From a virus: a stretch of DNA of 64,000 nucleotides. How positions within the stretch are numbered: the first letter of the stretch is position 1; the number at the start of each line of letters is the position of its first letter. The notes beneath the pieces were generated by a model. The model did no database searches and was not told where the DNA came from. It saw only the letters and a program-made list of their open reading frames with translations. Positions 46,760 to 53,081 of the stretch are shown here, in pieces. Made by a program: the position numbers and the translations under genes. The DNA is taken from the IMG/VR virus record IMGVR_UViG_3300031227_000028, positions 1-64,000 of that record; one strand, written 5' to 3'.

Positions 46760-46880
46760 ACGTGTGTGGCTGATTGGTAAAAGCGCTGGACTTAGAATGA
46801 AAATTCGTCTACAAGATGTTTTTACATAAGTTATCCAGTTTCCTAAGTGGATGTTGTGTGTTCAATTCATACCACACGTA
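46760..46880 (+). tRNA. tRNA-Leu (TAG) with intron
   Basis: Acceptor ACGTGTG/CACACGT, anticodon stem CTGGA/TCCAG, loop CTTAGA-A, type II variable arm, TΨC arm GTGTG-TTCAATT-CATAC. A 36-base insertion (46797-46832) follows position 37, the canonical archaeal intron site. Splicing needs a host tRNA endonuclease. Confidence 0.88.
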
Positions 46881-46887
46881 TTTTTAT

Positions 46888-46971
46888 GCTACGATGGCTC
46901 AATATGGCACAGCAACAGATTGCTAATCTGTGAGACAATAACTCTTTTCGGTTCAAATCCGAATCGTAGCG
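46888..46971 (+). tRNA. tRNA-Ser (GCT)
   Basis: Acceptor GCTACGA/TCGTAGC, anticodon stem ACAGA/TCTGT with loop TTGCTAA, variable arm GAG/CTC, TΨC arm TTCGG-TTCAAAT-CCGAA, discriminator G. Confidence 0.92.
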
Positions 46972-47069
46972 TTGAAGGAGAAGCTAAAAATGGTCTTATT
47001 GGAAGCAAGAGGCAATGCTTGACGAAGAGAAACTTATAACTGTAGCGGGTTATACATTCATTATTTTTT

Positions 47070-47150
47070 GCTAACAAAGCGAATGGTAAGCGTGCCGTCT
47101 TGAAAACGGTTGGTCCTTGCGGCTCGTCAGTTCGAATCTGGCTGTTAGCG
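47070..47150 (+). tRNA. tRNA-Ser (TGA)
   Basis: Acceptor GCTAACA/TGTTAGC, anticodon stem GCCGT/ACGGT with loop CTTGAAA, long variable arm, TΨC arm GTCAG-TTCGAAT-CTGGC, discriminator G. Confidence 0.9.
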
Positions 47151-47179
47151 TTATTAAAATAAAAAAAATATAAATTATT

Positions 47180-47253
47180 GGGCGAATAGTTAAATCTGGT
47201 ATAACGTCCCGCTTGCAACGGGGAGGCTTCGGGTTCAAATCCCGATTTGTCCA
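47180..47253 (+). tRNA. tRNA-Ala (TGC)
   Basis: Acceptor GGGCGAA/TTTGTCC includes the G3:U70 wobble that identifies alanine tRNA. Anticodon stem TCCCG/CGGGG with loop CTTGCAA, TΨC arm TCGGG-TTCAAAT-CCCGA. Confidence 0.93.
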
Positions 47254-47262
47254 TATATTAAA

Positions 47263-47463
47263 ATGAGTTATGATAAAAATCATACAAAAGACGATTGTGA
47301 TAAATGTCTTGAAAGGGTTGGAAAAGAAAATTTAACACCTATTAAGTTTTTATATCTTGATAGGAATGATTTAATGCATCCTGATTATTATCATAACGCA
47401 ACTAAAGCACAAAAAGATTACAAATTATATTATGTTTGTAAAAATTGTTTAAAAAATTATTAA
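47263..47463 (+). CDS. Zinc-binding protein inside the tRNA cluster
   Basis: A 66-residue protein with CDKC and CKNC pairs, an HxxY-rich middle and no other motif. It sits between tRNA-Ala and tRNA-Thr with ten or fewer free bases on either side. It may aid tRNA processing, but this is only position-based. Confidence 0.55.
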   Translation: MSYDKNHTKDDCDKCLERVGKENLTPIKFLYLDRNDLMHPDYYHNATKAQKDYKLYYVCKNCLKNY

Positions 47464-47464
47464 T

Positions 47465-47538
47465 GCACGTGTGGCACAGTGGTCTACTGCGTCTGCCTTG
47501 TAAGCAGAATTACCCCAGTTCAAATCTGGGTACGTGCT
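47465..47538 (+). tRNA. tRNA-Thr (TGT)
   Basis: Acceptor GCACGTG/TACGTGC, anticodon stem TCTGC/GCAGA with loop CTTGTAA, TΨC arm CCCAG-TTCAAAT-CTGGG, discriminator T. Its first bases follow the stop of the preceding gene almost directly. Confidence 0.93.
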
Positions 47539-47544
47539 TTTTAT

Positions 47545-47616
47545 GCATCATTGGGCAAGTGGTAAGTCGTCTGTCTGCAAAACAGAAGAACCCCGGTTCA
47601 ATTCCGGGATGATGCT
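47545..47616 (+). tRNA. tRNA-Cys (GCA)
   Basis: Acceptor GCATCAT/ATGATGC, anticodon stem TCTGT/ACAGA with loop CTGCAAA, TΨC arm CCCGG-TTCAATT-CCGGG. Confidence 0.93.
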
Positions 47617-47617
47617 T

Positions 47618-47902
47618 ATGGTAAAATATAAAAAAAAATATGGGCATGAATATCCAACATTAACAGTTCCAATGAAATCACTTCAAGAAGAAAATTTATT
47701 TATTAATCCTTATTGGAATGAATGGAATACTCAAAAAGATAGTTTAAGAGTTATATGTGATAATAAAAAAATAGTTAAACAAAATAAAAATAGAATACAT
47801 AAATTTTCAGTTTGGGATATTAGAGAAAAAGGAATACAAGAAAAAAATAAAAAAAAATTAATTATAAGAAAGAAAAGAAAATTATTAAATAATATTATTT
47901 AA
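47618..47902 (+). CDS. Basic hypothetical protein inside the tRNA cluster
   Basis: A 94-residue protein (MVKYKKKYGHEYPTLTVPMK), very basic at the C-terminus (KKLIIRKKRKLL). The frame runs back through tRNA-Cys, but the ATG at 47618, one base after the tRNA, is the realistic start. Possible RNA-binding protein. Confidence 0.5.
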   Translation: MVKYKKKYGHEYPTLTVPMKSLQEENLFINPYWNEWNTQKDSLRVICDNKKIVKQNKNRIHKFSVWDIREKGIQEKNKKKLIIRKKRKLLNNII

Positions 47903-47904
47903 TA

Positions 47905-47950
47905 CAAACATTTATATATTAGATATGGTTTTATATAATTATAATAAATA
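47905..47950 (+). promoter_or_regulatory. Second TATA promoter in the tRNA cluster
   Basis: AATACAAACATTTATATATT, AGATATGGTTTTATATAATT. It divides the cluster into two transcription units. Confidence 0.55.
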
Positions 47951-48174
47951 ATCTTAATATTAATTTATTAAGAAATATTAAATAACTAGATAATTATAGG
48001 TGTTATCCCAATCATATTAAAATGAACATACAAGAATGGAGACAGGACGGGGAAAGAGGCTTTGACATAGTGTTTAAGCCTATCTATCGTTAGTCCTTCC
48101 ATGGTTCATATCAATTTCTAAATAAATAAAAAAGAACATTGGCCATGTGCCATGGAATTCTAAAAAAAATATAC
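47951..48174 (+). other. Noncoding stretch with hairpins and a possible 23-residue ORF
   Basis: GGAC and GTCC enclose GGCTT/AAGCC in 48040-48100, so a structured RNA is possible. A 23-codon frame (48022-48093, MNIQEWRQDGERGFDIVF) overlaps this hairpin and has no ribosome site. I see no other gene. Confidence 0.35.
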
Positions 48175-48245
48175 AGTCGTATAGTTTAATGGTAAAATTA
48201 TCCGTTTACACCGGATGGCTATGAGTTCAATTCTCATTGCGACTA
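48175..48245 (+). tRNA. tRNA-Val (TAC)
   Basis: Acceptor AGTCGTA/TGCGACT, anticodon stem ATCCG/CGGAT with loop TTTACAC, TΨC arm ATGAG-TTCAATT-CTCAT. Confidence 0.9.
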
Positions 48246-48259
48246 TAATAAACCTTTAT

Positions 48260-48332
48260 GCTCTAATGGTCTAGTGGACAATGACATCTGGCTTTCGACC
48301 AGAAGACCTGAGTTCAATTCTCGGTTGGGGTA
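48260..48332 (+). tRNA. tRNA-Glu (TTC)
   Basis: Acceptor GCTCTAA/TTGGGGT with several G:U pairs, anticodon stem TCTGG/CCAGA with loop CTTTCGA, TΨC arm CTGAG-TTCAATT-CTCGG. The D-arm is nearly identical to that of tRNA-Gln in this cluster. Confidence 0.88.
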
Positions 48333-48338
48333 CTTTAC

Positions 48339-48413
48339 TGGGTGGTGGTCTAGTTTGGCTAAGACTCTCGACTTGGACTCGAGAAACCGGGGGTTCAAAT
48401 CCTCCCCATCCAA
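48339..48413 (+). tRNA. tRNA-Pro (TGG)
   Basis: Acceptor TGGGTGG/CCATCCA, D-arm GTCT/AGAC, anticodon stem CTCGA/TCGAG with loop CTTGGAC, TΨC arm GGGGG-TTCAAAT-CCTCC. Confidence 0.92.
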
Positions 48414-48423
48414 TATTTATTTT

Positions 48424-48495
48424 GCCTGTGTAGTGTAATGGCTATCACATGAGACTGTCTATCTCAAAATTTGGGTTCAATTCCCAGCATGGGCG
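48424..48495 (+). tRNA. tRNA-Asp (GTC)
   Basis: Acceptor GCCTGTG/CATGGGC, anticodon stem TGAGA/TCTCA with loop CTGTCTA, TΨC arm TTGGG-TTCAATT-CCCAG, discriminator G. Confidence 0.92.
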
Positions 48496-48499
48496 TTAT

Positions 48500-48574
48500 G
48501 GAAGTATAGCTTAATCTGGTTAAAGCACCGGTCTTATATACCGTTGAATCTGGGTTCAAATCCCAGTATTTCCA
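48500..48574 (+). tRNA. tRNA-Ile (TAT)
   Basis: Acceptor GGAAGTA/TATTTCC, D-arm GCTT/AAGC, anticodon loop CTTATAT closed by four good pairs (CGGT/ACCG), TΨC arm CTGGG-TTCAAAT-CCCAG. The UAU anticodon reads AUA directly. Most archaea instead use a CAU tRNA with agmatidine. Confidence 0.9.
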
Positions 48575-48579
48575 TTTAT

Positions 48580-48652
48580 GGACGTATGGCTAAGTGGTTA
48601 AGGCAGTCGACTGATATTCGAAAGAACACCGGTTCAAATCCGGTTATGTCCA
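48580..48652 (+). tRNA. tRNA-Ile (GAT)
   Basis: Acceptor GGACGTA/TATGTCC, anticodon loop CTGATAT closed by TCGA/TCGA, TΨC arm ACCGG-TTCAAAT-CCGGT. Confidence 0.92.
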
Positions 48653-48658
48653 TTTTAT

Positions 48659-48768
48659 GCACCCATAGTCTAAACTGGAAGGGCTCTTGGCTTCGATACA
48701 ATTGTATGGCTAGTAAGACGCTTTTTTGAAGATACCAAGGTATCCGGGTTCAAATCCCGGTGGGTGCT
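48659..48768 (+). tRNA. tRNA-Arg (TCG) with intron
   Basis: Acceptor GCACCCA/TGGGTGC, anticodon stem CTTGG/CCAAG, loop start CTTCGA, TΨC arm CCGGG-TTCAAAT-CCCGG. A 37-base insertion (48697-48733) follows position 37, again the canonical archaeal intron site. Confidence 0.88.
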
Positions 48769-48773
48769 TTTAT

Positions 48774-48847
48774 GTGAATGTAGCAAAACGGTTTAATGCA
48801 CTCGACTTTTAATCGAGAGACTGAGGGTTCAAATCCCTTCATTCACA
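48774..48847 (+). tRNA. tRNA-Lys (TTT)
   Basis: Acceptor GTGAATG/CATTCAC, anticodon stem CTCGA/TCGAG with loop CTTTTAA, TΨC arm GAGGG-TTCAAAT-CCCTT. Confidence 0.93.
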
Positions 48848-48854
48848 TTTTTAT

Positions 48855-48927
48855 AGGGTAGTGGTCTAGTGGACAATGACATCTGACTTTGGATCAGAAA
48901 ACGGCAGTTCAATTCTGCCCTACCCCA
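48855..48927 (+). tRNA. tRNA-Gln (TTG)
   Basis: Acceptor AGGGTAG/CTACCCC with an A:C mismatch at 1:72, anticodon stem TCTGA/TCAGA with loop CTTTGGA, TΨC arm GGCAG-TTCAATT-CTGCC. Confidence 0.9.
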
Positions 48928-48932
48928 TAATT

Positions 48933-49004
48933 GCTTGCATAGCATAACGGTTAATGCTTCAGGTTGTGGTCCTGATAATCTGGGTTCAATTCCCAGTGTA
49001 AGCT
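48933..49004 (+). tRNA. tRNA-His (GTG)
   Basis: Acceptor GCTTGCA/TGTAAGC, D-arm GCAT/ATGC, anticodon stem TCAGG/CCTGA with loop TTGTGGT, TΨC arm CTGGG-TTCAATT-CCCAG. The extra G at position -1 is not encoded. Confidence 0.92.
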
Positions 49005-49011
49005 TTTTAAT

Positions 49012-49084
49012 GGACATATAGCATAATGGGAGTGCGCTGAGCTGAAGCCTCAGTATTGTTGGAGTTCGACTCTCCATATGTCCA
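49012..49084 (+). tRNA. tRNA-Phe (GAA)
   Basis: Acceptor GGACATA/TATGTCC, anticodon stem CTGAG/CTCAG with loop CTGAAGC, TΨC arm TGGAG-TTCGACT-CTCCA. Confidence 0.92.
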
Positions 49085-49094
49085 TCATATTAAA

Positions 49095-49601
49095 ATGGCA
49101 TACGAACTATATAAAATAAAAAAGGATAAAGAAAATTATTTTAAAGATTGGTCTAGTGATAAACTTTTAACTTTAACTGACGAAATAAAAGAAGTAGTCT
49201 ATAAAAAGTATTTAGTTAAATGTGATGTTTTTAAAAGAGATAATTATAGTTGTCAAAATATTAATTGTAAAAATTTAAATAGTCCATTAACAATGCATCA
49301 TGTTAAATTTCAAAAAAATGGTGGAGAACATAAAATAAAAAATTGTGTAACTTTATGTGAACCATGTCACGTTTTATTTCATAGAGCTAGAACAGCAATT
49401 ACTTATAAAAATAATAAATATCTTCCTATTCATATTAGAGGTAAAACTTTTATGTTAGATAGACAAGATAAAATTAACTGGAAAGAAATTAAAAGTCATA
49501 TGAGAAAACTTAGAAAAACTTTAAGAAAAGAAAGAATTTATTTAAGTTGGAAAGATATGAATTTATTAATGAAATTTTTAGAATTAAATTTTGAAGATTA
49601 G
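49095..49601 (+). CDS. HNH endonuclease inside the tRNA cluster
   Basis: A 168-residue protein. VFKRDNYSCQNINC, LTMHHVKFQKNGGEHKIKNC and LCEPCHVLFHR give the zinc pairs and the H-N-H core. The C-terminal part is basic and Trp-containing. The start at 49095 avoids overlapping tRNA-Phe. An HNH gene between tRNA genes suggests a selfish or homing element that may have helped gather tRNAs, or a nicking enzyme. Confidence 0.78.
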   Translation: MAYELYKIKKDKENYFKDWSSDKLLTLTDEIKEVVYKKYLVKCDVFKRDNYSCQNINCKNLNSPLTMHHVKFQKNGGEHKIKNCVTLCEPCHVLFHRARTAITYKNNKYLPIHIRGKTFMLDRQDKINWKEIKSHMRKLRKTLRKERIYLSWKDMNLLMKFLELNFED

Positions 49602-49606
49602 TTTAT

Positions 49607-49681
49607 GTATCTGTAGTGTAGTTTGGTCTATCATCTGGGACTTCCAATTCTGGGACGTGGGTTCGAATCCCACCGGGTACA
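49607..49681 (+). tRNA. tRNA-Gly (TCC)
   Basis: Acceptor GTATCTG/CGGGTAC, anticodon loop CTTCCAA closed by a wobble-rich stem (TGGGA/TTCTG), TΨC arm GTGGG-TTCGAAT-CCCAC. Confidence 0.87.
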
Positions 49682-49688
49682 TTTTTAA

Positions 49689-49759
49689 CCGCTCGAGATA
49701 TTTGGTAATCATACGAGGCTGTAACCCTTGTTCTATCGGTTCAATTCCGGTCGGGTGGA
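49689..49759 (+). tRNA. tRNA-Tyr (GTA)
   Basis: Acceptor CCGCTCG/CGGGTGG carries C1:G72, the archaeal/eukaryotic tyrosine identity pair (bacteria use G1:C72). Anticodon stem CGAGG/CCTTG with loop CTGTAAC, short variable loop, TΨC arm ATCGG-TTCAATT-CCGGT. Confidence 0.92.
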
Positions 49760-49767
49760 TTTTTAAT

Positions 49768-49840
49768 GGGCTGTTGGTGAAATCTGGTATCATATTTGGC
49801 TCCAGACCAAATGTTATGGGTTCAAATCCCATGCAACCCA
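49768..49840 (+). tRNA. tRNA-Trp (CCA)
   Basis: Acceptor GGGCTGT/GCAACCC with a C:A mismatch at 4:69, anticodon stem TTTGG/CCAAA with loop CTCCAGA, TΨC arm ATGGG-TTCAAAT-CCCAT. Confidence 0.92.
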
Positions 49841-49875
49841 TATATAAAAGCTTTATAAAGGCTTTATAAACCCTT

Positions 49876-49955
49876 TTTCTATTATATACTCTATCATCTA
49901 AACCTTTATATATGTATACTGCTTTATTATAATTATAATTATAATTGATTGGAGA
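49876..49955 (+). promoter_or_regulatory. Cassette promoter, class B copy
   Basis: TTCTATTATATACTCTATCA, TCTAAACCTTTATATATGTA, the AT-repeat leader and GATTGGAGATGA. Nearly identical to 41680-41767. AAGCTTTATAAAGGCTTTAT just upstream may end the tRNA transcript. Confidence 0.75.
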
Positions 49956-49962
49956 TGACAAA

Positions 49963-50571
49963 ATGAATACATATGAAAAAAAAATTATGAATGAAATTGA
50001 AGGAGATTATGAATCAAATTTTATTTTAATTCCATTAGGACAATGTGAATTTTGTGGTCATAAATCAAAGATGGGTTATGAAGTAGTTCATAAAATTACT
50101 AAAAAAGTTTTAAAAGTTGGAACAACTTGTGTTTATACTTTAGTTAATCTTAACAAACAACAAAAAAGAATTTTAGATAATATTATTAAAAAACAAAAAC
50201 ACGATTTAAAATATGCTAGTATAAAAAAATACTTAGAAGCTAAACATAAAGATGAATTAATTACATCAAATCAAAGTTACAATAGACAACATCATTGTCA
50301 TGACGAAATTATAAATGAAACTGAAGAATGGGTATTTTACAAAGTTGTTGATGATGAAACAAAAGAAGTATATGCAAATACTCAAAGTACAAAAGAAAAA
50401 TATTATTCAGTTAATTATATTGTTGATTATTCATATCATTCAGTACAAACACAAAAAAATGTTGTAAGTCAAATATTAAATAAAATCAACAACACCCAAT
50501 CAAATATAAATAACTATTGGTTTGAAACATATAAAGAATTAACATCAGTAGATTTAAAAAATTTAAAATGA
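49963..50571 (+). CDS. Zinc-site protein
   Basis: A 202-residue protein. CEFCGHKSKMGYEVVHK followed by LKVGTTC forms one zinc-binding N-terminal domain, as seen in small phage regulators. The rest is helical, with a QHHCHDE segment. The start at 49963 is set by the cassette. Function unknown. Confidence 0.5.
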   Translation: MNTYEKKIMNEIEGDYESNFILIPLGQCEFCGHKSKMGYEVVHKITKKVLKVGTTCVYTLVNLNKQQKRILDNIIKKQKHDLKYASIKKYLEAKHKDELITSNQSYNRQHHCHDEIINETEEWVFYKVVDDETKEVYANTQSTKEKYYSVNYIVDYSYHSVQTQKNVVSQILNKINNTQSNINNYWFETYKELTSVDLKNLK

Positions 50572-50581
50572 GGCGATATAA

Positions 50582-50725
50582 ATGGATAAAAAAACAATTA
50601 TAAATGGATTAAATTCATGGGAAACAAATAAGGTTTATGTATTTGATGGATTAAAATATAAAGAAGTTAAAATGATTACAAAAGGAATGGGGAAAGGTAT
50701 TATATTACATATAAATATAAATTAA
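50582..50725 (+). CDS. 47-residue hypothetical protein
   Basis: MDKKTIINGLNSWETNKVYV and following, likely all-beta. GAGG lies upstream. Not recognised. Confidence 0.45.
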   Translation: MDKKTIINGLNSWETNKVYVFDGLKYKEVKMITKGMGKGIILHININ

Positions 50726-50739
50726 AATAGATGATTTAA

Positions 50740-50871
50740 ATGTTAATAACAGCAATAAATAAATATAATAAAACTATTATATTAGAATATGATAGCGTTA
50801 AACAAGCTATTAGTAATAATTATCAAGCATATGAAAATAAAACATTGACTAATTTTAAACAATTGAGGTGA
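50740..50871 (+). CDS. 43-residue hypothetical protein
   Basis: MLITAINKYNKTIILEYDSV and following. Its 3' end (TTGAGGTGA) supplies the ribosome site of the next gene. Not recognised. Confidence 0.4.
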   Translation: MLITAINKYNKTIILEYDSVKQAISNNYQAYENKTLTNFKQLR

Positions 50872-50879
50872 ATTAAAAA

Positions 50880-51044
50880 ATGGTTAGCAAAATAAAACAA
50901 TTAATAAAAAAATACGATAATGAGATGGATTATATTCGTAACTTAACATATGAACGCATAAAATCATCAACAAAAGCAGCTAAACTATATGGGAAATCAT
51001 ACCCATCAGTTTTAAAAGCTAAATACCCTATATTTTTACTATAA
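50880..51044 (+). CDS. 54-residue basic protein with HTH-like helix
   Basis: MVSKIKQLIKKYDNEMDYIR, then TKAAKLYGKSYPSVLKAKYP, which looks like a short HTH. Probable DNA-binding mini-protein. Confidence 0.45.
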   Translation: MVSKIKQLIKKYDNEMDYIRNLTYERIKSSTKAAKLYGKSYPSVLKAKYPIFLL

Positions 51045-51048
51045 GAAA

Positions 51049-51711
51049 ATGGATAAATCAATAAAATTACTAAAAGAACATTGTATATTTACTAATCCAG
51101 AAGATTGTTATGTATTATTTGCGATTGCACGTAGGAAAAACAACCTATACTTAACGAATAGTCAAGAGGTGGTGTTTAGACAAGTGATAAAAAATAATGA
51201 AAATATCGAGCGTAAATACAATAAATTAATATCTCAATGTAATGATTATCAATATACTGATGGAAAAACAGATATAAAAAGAAAATTAAATTTTTATGTT
51301 TATGTTTCAGTAAATTCACGAAATGCATTAAAAGCTTATATTGAACTTCAAAAAAGATTTAATCAATATGTATTTGAGCTATTAAAAAATAATGATAATT
51401 ATCATTTATTTAAACGTCTTGATTCAATATGGTTATCTGATTTAATGAAGCCAAATTGTAAAAGTAGTAAAAGATTTTTATTAGATATTGATACTAAAGA
51501 ACAAGAAAAAATAGATAAGATAAGTGGGTTATTAGATAAAGTTACTTTAACAATTAAATGTTATAAGAATGAAACTAAAAATGGATTTCATTATATTATG
51601 GACCCATTTGACAAACAAAAATTTCATAATCTATTAACTGAAAATAATTTAAAAGATATTTGTGAAGTAAAAACAGATGGATTATTTTTTGTAGAGAATT
51701 TAGGTGAATAA
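51049..51711 (+). CDS. Possible AEP-like protein
   Basis: A 220-residue protein. KRFLLDIDT at about residue 146 and TKNGFHYIMDPF at about 185 resemble the D-x-D and G-x-H motifs of primase-like (AEP) folds, but a third motif is not clear. It could be a nucleotidyltransferase. It immediately precedes the CCA-adding enzyme. Confidence 0.4.
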   Translation: MDKSIKLLKEHCIFTNPEDCYVLFAIARRKNNLYLTNSQEVVFRQVIKNNENIERKYNKLISQCNDYQYTDGKTDIKRKLNFYVYVSVNSRNALKAYIELQKRFNQYVFELLKNNDNYHLFKRLDSIWLSDLMKPNCKSSKRFLLDIDTKEQEKIDKISGLLDKVTLTIKCYKNETKNGFHYIMDPFDKQKFHNLLTENNLKDICEVKTDGLFFVENLGE

Positions 51712-51714
51712 AAA

Positions 51715-53076
51715 ATGAGAGAAAAGATAAAAATTCCAGATAATGTAACAAATATTATGTCTCACCTTATAGCTCATGGTTATGATGCATATATTATTGG
51801 TGGGGCAATAAGAGATTACTTTCTTGGAATAATTCCTCACGATTGGGATTTATTTACAAATTGTCCTGACTTAGTTAATGAGTTTCCAGAAGGAAATGTA
51901 ATTGGTGGAGAAGAAAGACAAGCAAAGATTTTAACTGTGATAGTGGACGGAATAGAAGTATCACAATATCGAGCAAATGGTGAACGAACAGAAGTAGGAA
52001 ATGATTTGGAAACTCATTTATCTACTTGTGATTATAATATCAATGCAATGGCATGTGATATAAATGGAAACATCATAGATTTACATGGTGGAATATTTGA
52101 TTTAAAACATTGGACATTTGAATTTGTTGGTGATGGAAACCAAAGAATAAAAGAAGACCCTCTACGAATATTAAGAGGTATAAGACTTATTCTGAAGAAC
52201 CGATTACATCCAAGCCTGGAAACAGAAACAATTTTAGAAGAGAATGGTATTAAGTTATATGAGTTACCAAAAGAAAGAATCCGAGAAGAATTTCTTAAAC
52301 TTTTAAAATATGAAAAATGTTTTGATATATTAAAAGAATTTGAATTGTTAAAATATATCATTCCAGATATTGAAAAGTCATATAACATGAACGGTGGCGA
52401 TTATCATGATGAAACTGTTTTTGAACACATGAATTATTCATTTAAAGAAGCTTGTAAGATAACTGATAATGTATTTTTTAGATTAGCTGCAGGACTTCAT
52501 GATTTTGGTAAGATTTCTGCTATATCAAGAACAGTATTAATTGACCCTAGAACTATGAGAGCTATAGAAGATTCAAAGACACATTTCTATGAGCATGAAA
52601 GAATTGGTGCAGAAAAAATTGAAGAATGGATGAGAGAATATAAATTTGCTGAAAAGGAAATTAAATATGTTGTTACTTTAGTGCGAACTCATATGTGGGC
52701 TTGGACTGAAACAATTTCAAAACGGTCTTATATCAAACATTTCAAGAAATTTGAAGATGCAGATATTGATATTATGGATTTTGTTACTATGACTTATTGC
52801 GACAATCAAGGTAATATGAAAAACTCTAGAATTAAATTTGCTGATTGGGTAAGAGATAGTCCAATTCATAAAAAATATTATGAGTTAAAACATACTAATG
52901 AACCATTTTCAGTTAAAGATTTAGCAGTTGGCGGTAAAGATTTAATTCAATTAGGATTTAAACCTGGACCAGAAATGGGAAAACTTTTAAAAAAACTTTT
53001 TGAAAAAGTAATGATATGTGAAATTAAAAATGATAAACGTGAATTAATTACATTTTTAAAAGAATTTAAGGAATGA
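51715..53076 (+). CDS. cca: CCA-adding tRNA nucleotidyltransferase (class II, with HD domain)
   Basis: A 453-residue enzyme that adds or repairs the 3' CCA of tRNAs. Head domain: GGAIRDYFLG at about 28, HDWDLFT with the two catalytic Asp, TCDYNINAMA and EDPLRILRGIRLI. An HD domain follows (FRLAAGLHDFGK, EHERIGAEKIEEW). This is the class II (bacterial/eukaryotic) form; cellular archaea normally have class I. None of the viral tRNA genes encodes CCA, so the enzyme fits the cluster. Confidence 0.88.
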   Translation: MREKIKIPDNVTNIMSHLIAHGYDAYIIGGAIRDYFLGIIPHDWDLFTNCPDLVNEFPEGNVIGGEERQAKILTVIVDGIEVSQYRANGERTEVGNDLETHLSTCDYNINAMACDINGNIIDLHGGIFDLKHWTFEFVGDGNQRIKEDPLRILRGIRLILKNRLHPSLETETILEENGIKLYELPKERIREEFLKLLKYEKCFDILKEFELLKYIIPDIEKSYNMNGGDYHDETVFEHMNYSFKEACKITDNVFFRLAAGLHDFGKISAISRTVLIDPRTMRAIEDSKTHFYEHERIGAEKIEEWMREYKFAEKEIKYVVTLVRTHMWAWTETISKRSYIKHFKKFEDADIDIMDFVTMTYCDNQGNMKNSRIKFADWVRDSPIHKKYYELKHTNEPFSVKDLAVGGKDLIQLGFKPGPEMGKLLKKLFEKVMICEIKNDKRELITFLKEFKE

Positions 53077-53081
53077 GAAAA

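Noticed and set aside
46851-47283. Several frames on both strands through tRNA genes, up to 121 codons
   Set aside because: They are made of tRNA sequence, and their apparent similarity to each other comes from repeated TΨC arms.
48829-49077. Minus-strand frame in the tRNA cluster
   Set aside because: It reads through four tRNA genes on the opposite strand and has no independent support.
49584-49961. Frames on both strands over tRNA-Gly, tRNA-Tyr and tRNA-Trp
   Set aside because: Explained by tRNA sequence.
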